From the NCBI RefSeq assembly GCF_009928425.1, contig NZ_JAABNS010000003.1, positions 62,001-126,000 on the forward strand: DNA of 64,000 bases, in the 5' to 3' direction. This DNA comes from Pseudarthrobacter sp. ATCC 49987 (GTDB taxonomy: Bacteria > Actinomycetota > Actinomycetes > Actinomycetales > Micrococcaceae). Within the stretch, counting starts at the first letter, position 1. Each line of letters opens with the position of its first letter. Shown here in pieces: positions 61,116 to 64,000 of this stretch. Both the position numbers and the translations under genes were made by a program. The notes below the pieces were generated by a model that worked only from the letters and a program-made list of their open reading frames with translations, was not told where the DNA came from and did no database searches.

Positions 61116-61147
61116 TTCTACGACAGATAATCATAGCTGTCGTAGAA
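61116..61147. promoter_or_regulatory. Palindromic operator of the AbiE operon
   Basis: ttctacgacag and ctgtcgtagaa are perfect 11-bp arms around a 10-bp AT-rich spacer, 7 bp before the antitoxin start. Cooperative AbiEi binding to such repeats is the known way these operons are repressed. Confidence 0.75.
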
Positions 61148-61668
61148 AAGTCTCGGGGATGGGCATTGGGGATCGAGGGAGAGAGGTTCGTCGTCGTCGG
61201 CGTCTGCGGCGACGGCGGCGCCGCGGTGATGATGATCATGACGAGCATCAGGGCGACGATGAAGACAACGCGGCGTTAGAACTCTCCAGCCACCGGCTAC
61301 GGCTCAGTTGAACACCACGCAAGATTCGCGGAGTCCCTGGAGCAAACCGGCGCTACGACGCCTAGATCCGCAACGACTCACTGCCGCAAGCAGCGAAGGC
61401 ACCCACCCAAGCGGGGCAGTCACCGGGGGCAAGGGTGCCACTAAGGCCAAGAAGTCCCGTACAGGGGCTGCAGTAAGCGCGGAGTGAGGCAAGGGCGGGT
61501 TATCCCGGTAGTCAGGAAGAAGCCCCATAGTCTGCTGTCCTCAGCCAACGTCAAGTTTCGGATGGCACGATGCTGGCGAAGCCCGGGTCAACCGCTATTC
61601 GACCGCGGCCTCGTAAGGTACGGCCGCCAGCAGTTTCGCTTCATGCAGGTTTGTGGTGGCTAGCACCG
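61148..61668. other. Long intergenic gap between AbiE and CBASS
   Basis: About 520 bp. A leftward frame near 61160-61290 would give a hydrophobic VVFIVALMLVMIIIT segment without a start codon, possibly a truncated membrane-protein gene. Nothing else was recognised. Confidence 0.35.
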
Positions 61669-62244
61669 TCAGACATTCTTGCGGAGATTCAACGGCAGGA
61701 ACTTGTCGATTTCCTCGTCTGAAAAAGTGAGATCTTCCTGCTCCTTCAATGCCCGTTGAGCCAAGCGATACGCCTTAGAACTGGTGTCCGGAGCTGTCCG
61801 ATACACCTCCTGTGCCCGAGCACTTAGTCCTTCTCTCCGTTCTCTAATCTCCTTGGCAGTCAGAGCGTGCCCCTTTACATCCGCCAACAGGTGAATATAG
61901 CTGTCTCGGATCCTGACGAGGGATTTGGCCGCTTCTCGATGCTCAACGGCTTCTTGTGTCGGATTGAAACTGAGTTGATACAGCGTGTAGCTGGCAGTCA
62001 GGGTGGCAAAACCAAGGGCCACGTACAGAAATGCCCGATTCTCACTTTGGAGGCTGGTCAGCACTCCGCCGAAGGTTAGCGCGTTAAGGACGATATTGAT
62101 CCACTGGGAGACAACCGCTTTGCGGCTACATTGTTCCCGCGCCTTCTCGTGAGTCTTGTGCGTGTAGGCAACACGTCCAAACTCCTCCCGAATCAAGTCC
62201 AAATTCGGATCTAGTCTCCTGCCGGAGAACCTTCCACCTACCAA
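61669..62244 (-). CDS. SLATT-domain two-transmembrane effector (CBASS)
   Basis: A 191-aa protein with the SLATT layout: two transmembrane helices (SQWINIVLNALTFGGVLTSL and FLYVALGFATLTASYTLYQL) and a long soluble helical region (HREAAKSLVRIRDSYIHLLA, LSARAQEVYRTAPDTSSKAY). SLATT proteins are pore-forming or membrane-damaging effectors controlled by nucleotide second messengers. It is the third gene of a leftward operon with an E2-like and a CD-NTase gene, 92 bp after the E2-like stop. Confidence 0.85.
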   Translation of the reverse strand: MVGGRFSGRRLDPNLDLIREEFGRVAYTHKTHEKAREQCSRKAVVSQWINIVLNALTFGGVLTSLQSENRAFLYVALGFATLTASYTLYQLSFNPTQEAVEHREAAKSLVRIRDSYIHLLADVKGHALTAKEIRERREGLSARAQEVYRTAPDTSSKAYRLAQRALKEQEDLTFSDEEIDKFLPLNLRKNV

Positions 62245-62336
62245 AGCCCACCCAATCCTAAATAGTGACGTTACGCCCCGGCCCAGGATGCATCTCCGAA
62301 TGGGAGTGCGTCCTGGGTCCGGAGGAGCTTATTGAC

Positions 62337-62807
62337 TCAATTGAAGCCGCTTGACCGCTGGGGCTTTGGCTTGATGTCAGGCACAGGATGCAGCAGAGCT
62401 GTCTGGGCCTCCTGGGACTCGGCGCCCGGGCCGTCCCCAAGCCACAACCCCGTGCCTTTCCACATTTCGTAATGCAACAACCACTCCGACGCCCAGGGCA
62501 GCGTGGTGTCCACCAAATGCATCTTTGCGGACCACTGCTTGGCCGTGTTGAGGCAAAGCGATCCGTCGTCCCATATGTGGGGCAGGAGGCCTCTTGCGTT
62601 TGGTTCCAACGGTGGGTGCACTACGTTCACAACAGGGTTCTGCCCGACCCTTAGCGATATCTCGATGGTGTATTCGCGTGACAACGCTGAAGGTTTCAGT
62701 CGGCCCCGCCAGACCAACCTGTTCGGGCCAATCCGCACCGAGCTGTCGGGGTAAACGCTTTTCAGTGCCAGCGCTTGTTGACCGAGGTTCAGCCGGCCGG
62801 AACTCAC
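62337..62807 (-). CDS. CBASS E2-like protein (type II-short)
   Basis: A 156-aa E2-fold protein. PHIWDDGSLCLNTAKQW holds the catalytic Cys85, and TTLPWASEWLLHYEMWKGTG is the conserved C-terminal block of CBASS E2 proteins. It stands without an E1 or JAB gene, the type II-short arrangement, in which the E2-like enzyme modifies the CD-NTase. The ATG overlaps the CD-NTase stop. Confidence 0.85.
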   Translation of the reverse strand: MSSGRLNLGQQALALKSVYPDSSVRIGPNRLVWRGRLKPSALSREYTIEISLRVGQNPVVNVVHPPLEPNARGLLPHIWDDGSLCLNTAKQWSAKMHLVDTTLPWASEWLLHYEMWKGTGLWLGDGPGAESQEAQTALLHPVPDIKPKPQRSSGFN

Positions 62808-63970
62808 ATCCGGCCTCCATGAAAGGTGTGGTCTCGGACAGGTCGTGTGGTGGTGACTGCACCGGCAATAGCCAGTGTGCCGGTGCCGTGCTGAGCACGC
62901 AGGTTTCCGGCCTGCCGGGCTTCAACGAATGGATTGCTGAGCGCGCGGGCTCCGGCCACAGCTGCACTCTCGCCGAGTACCATCTGTACACTCTTAAGGA
63001 CGTTGTCGTTGCCACTGTGAGCAGCGATTCCGTTGATGTCGCGGGACACGGCCTCTGCCCACTCGAACAATGCCGCGGCCCGCCAGCGCTCGTTTGCCCA
63101 GCAGTCCGCGAAGTTCTCTTCAGGCATCACGGGATTCGATATCACGTACTGTCCGTTGATGACCTGAATGTGCTCGACAAAACTGCCAGCGATATCCCGC
63201 AAGACGTCGAAAAGGGTCTCACCCCGCTGATAGGCACGTGCGGCCAGAGTGGTGATCACGATTGAAGACGGCCGCTTATCCAGACGGCCAGTGAAGTAGA
63301 TATCCCGGTGGCGCTTGAGTGCTTGGACAGCGAGCTGCAGGGTTGTCTTGTGCGTCCAGTCAGGAACCGCATCCACGTCAACGCCACGTTTCGCCAGAAG
63401 CGCTTCCTTCAGCATCACTTCTTCCCGGGCCACTTGCTTGAACCACGCAGCGTACCCACGGGGGTCAGAACGTTGCCAAGACCTTACGTCATGATCGGTT
63501 ATCAGGATGCCGTCATCCGAGCCGCGCTCCGGGGAAGTATCGGGAACTGCCGGAAGGATGTCCATGTGCATGCCAGAGTATTCGAGTGTCCAGCACCGCT
63601 CGCTTTCAACCAGCAAAGGTTTGCCCTGAGACGCCGCTACGAACTTCCGGAGGCCCGCGCCGGTGTCTTTCTTGAGATCGGCCTGGGTGGTCGAGGAGGC
63701 CTGAATGCCGCGCAGCACCACAAGATCGATGTCGACGTCGTCCTTGCGGTGAAACCTCCGGGTCATGGTGCCGAGGGCAAATGAGCCTTGGACGTACACT
63801 TCGTTATTGGCCGTGGACTCGGCCCAGTGCTCGTTGAGGATCGCGCCGACCTCTTGATAGCGGGAGGTGACCAAGGCCTTCTCATTCGCTGTGATGTCCA
63901 GCGAGGAGATGCCGGCACCCAAAATCTTTTCGAGGTCTCGGAACCCTGCTCGTTCAAGTGCAATTGTCAT
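62804..63970 (-). CDS. CD-NTase (cGAS/DncV-like nucleotidyltransferase) of CBASS
   Basis: A 388-aa cyclic-dinucleotide/trinucleotide synthase sensing phage infection. VQGSFALGTMTRRFHRKDDV has the GS-x4-T site, DVDIDLVV the catalytic D80 and D82, and GMHMDILP the third aspartate (D137). TTLQLAVQALKRHRDIYF is the conserved helix of the C-terminal half. The C-terminus HTFHGGRM is flexible, fitting modification by the neighbouring E2-like protein. ATG 63970 lies near the window edge; the promoter would be upstream. Confidence 0.92.
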   Translation of the reverse strand: MTIALERAGFRDLEKILGAGISSLDITANEKALVTSRYQEVGAILNEHWAESTANNEVYVQGSFALGTMTRRFHRKDDVDIDLVVLRGIQASSTTQADLKKDTGAGLRKFVAASQGKPLLVESERCWTLEYSGMHMDILPAVPDTSPERGSDDGILITDHDVRSWQRSDPRGYAAWFKQVAREEVMLKEALLAKRGVDVDAVPDWTHKTTLQLAVQALKRHRDIYFTGRLDKRPSSIVITTLAARAYQRGETLFDVLRDIAGSFVEHIQVINGQYVISNPVMPEENFADCWANERWRAAALFEWAEAVSRDINGIAAHSGNDNVLKSVQMVLGESAAVAGARALSNPFVEARQAGNLRAQHGTGTLAIAGAVTTTRPVRDHTFHGGRM

Positions 63971-64000
63971 ACCACTCCTAAGAGATAGGTGTGGCCGCCG

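Noticed and set aside
1..64000. CRISPR arrays, tRNA or rRNA genes
   Set aside because: No regularly spaced direct repeats and no tRNA or rRNA signature was recognised on reading; an automated search was not possible.

Overview
The window looks like a large, mobilisable, mosaic plasmid (or plasmid-derived island) of a high-GC actinobacterium. The family content (Lsr2, multi-ubiquitin genes, pRiA4b ORF-3 and DUF3846 proteins, actinobacterial IS256, IS481 and IS3 elements) points to the Arthrobacter/Paenarthrobacter group. That placement is inferred from family resemblance, not from a database search. No rRNA, tRNA or CRISPR array was recognised.

Layout. (1) 1-6741: plasmid maintenance: a ParA ATPase with a small ribbon-helix-helix-like partner, a palindrome, and a very long DarB-like methyltransferase-helicase whose reading frame encloses a separate small gene. 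(2) 6742-7310: decayed IS256 element. (3) 7372-14289: thiamine locus. A leftward thiM-thiE-thiD salvage operon (thiM frameshifted, thiD truncated) and a rightward operon (solute symporter, LuxE-like acyl ligase, LuxC-like acyl reductase, short-chain dehydrogenase) each start with their own TPP riboswitch. This is the most unusual system in the window: it reads as uptake and two-step reduction of a carboxylic acid under thiamine control. (4) 14290-16434: scar with remnants of a phosphatase-like gene, a second parA, a chimeric ORF and an IS end. (5) 16696-21364: DUF262/DUF1524 nuclease (GmrSD-like), a pRiA4b ORF-3 protein and a DUF2971 protein. (6) 21966-27203: membrane protein, broken Crp/Fnr regulator, DUF427, AhpD-like protein, haloacid-dehalogenase-like protein, MerR and mercuric reductase MerA with MerR-type operators.

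(7) 27680-34175: two uncharacterised genes (one HEPN-like), a membrane protein gene split by an IS481 element with a visible target duplication, a plasmid Lsr2, an Abi-family gene behind a strong hairpin, and a serine resolvase with res-like sites. (8) 34375-42422: a complete type I restriction operon (hsdM, hsdS, hsdR) led by a helix-turn-helix plus degenerate methyltransferase gene. (9) 42666-44022: two secreted or membrane-anchored proteins. (10) 44269-46563: a prokaryotic ubiquitin-like operon (multi-ubiquitin, E2, JAB-E1 fusion), then a HigA-like HTH plus ImmA/IrrE protein and a ParA-like ATPase. (11) 49259-56436: small plasmid genes, an IS3 element, and two unrelated genes preceded by the same 373-bp leader. 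(12) 56661-59574: MobC, relaxase and a coiled-coil protein. (13) 59637-63970: an AbiE toxin-antitoxin pair with a palindromic operator, and a type II-short CBASS operon (SLATT effector, E2-like protein, CD-NTase).

Together the genes describe a transmissible replicon carrying at least five recognisable or probable defence modules (type I restriction, GmrSD-like, Abi, AbiE, CBASS) plus the ubiquitin-like operon, mercury resistance, and an unusual thiamine-linked salvage locus. Many frameshifts and IS scars show recent rearrangement.
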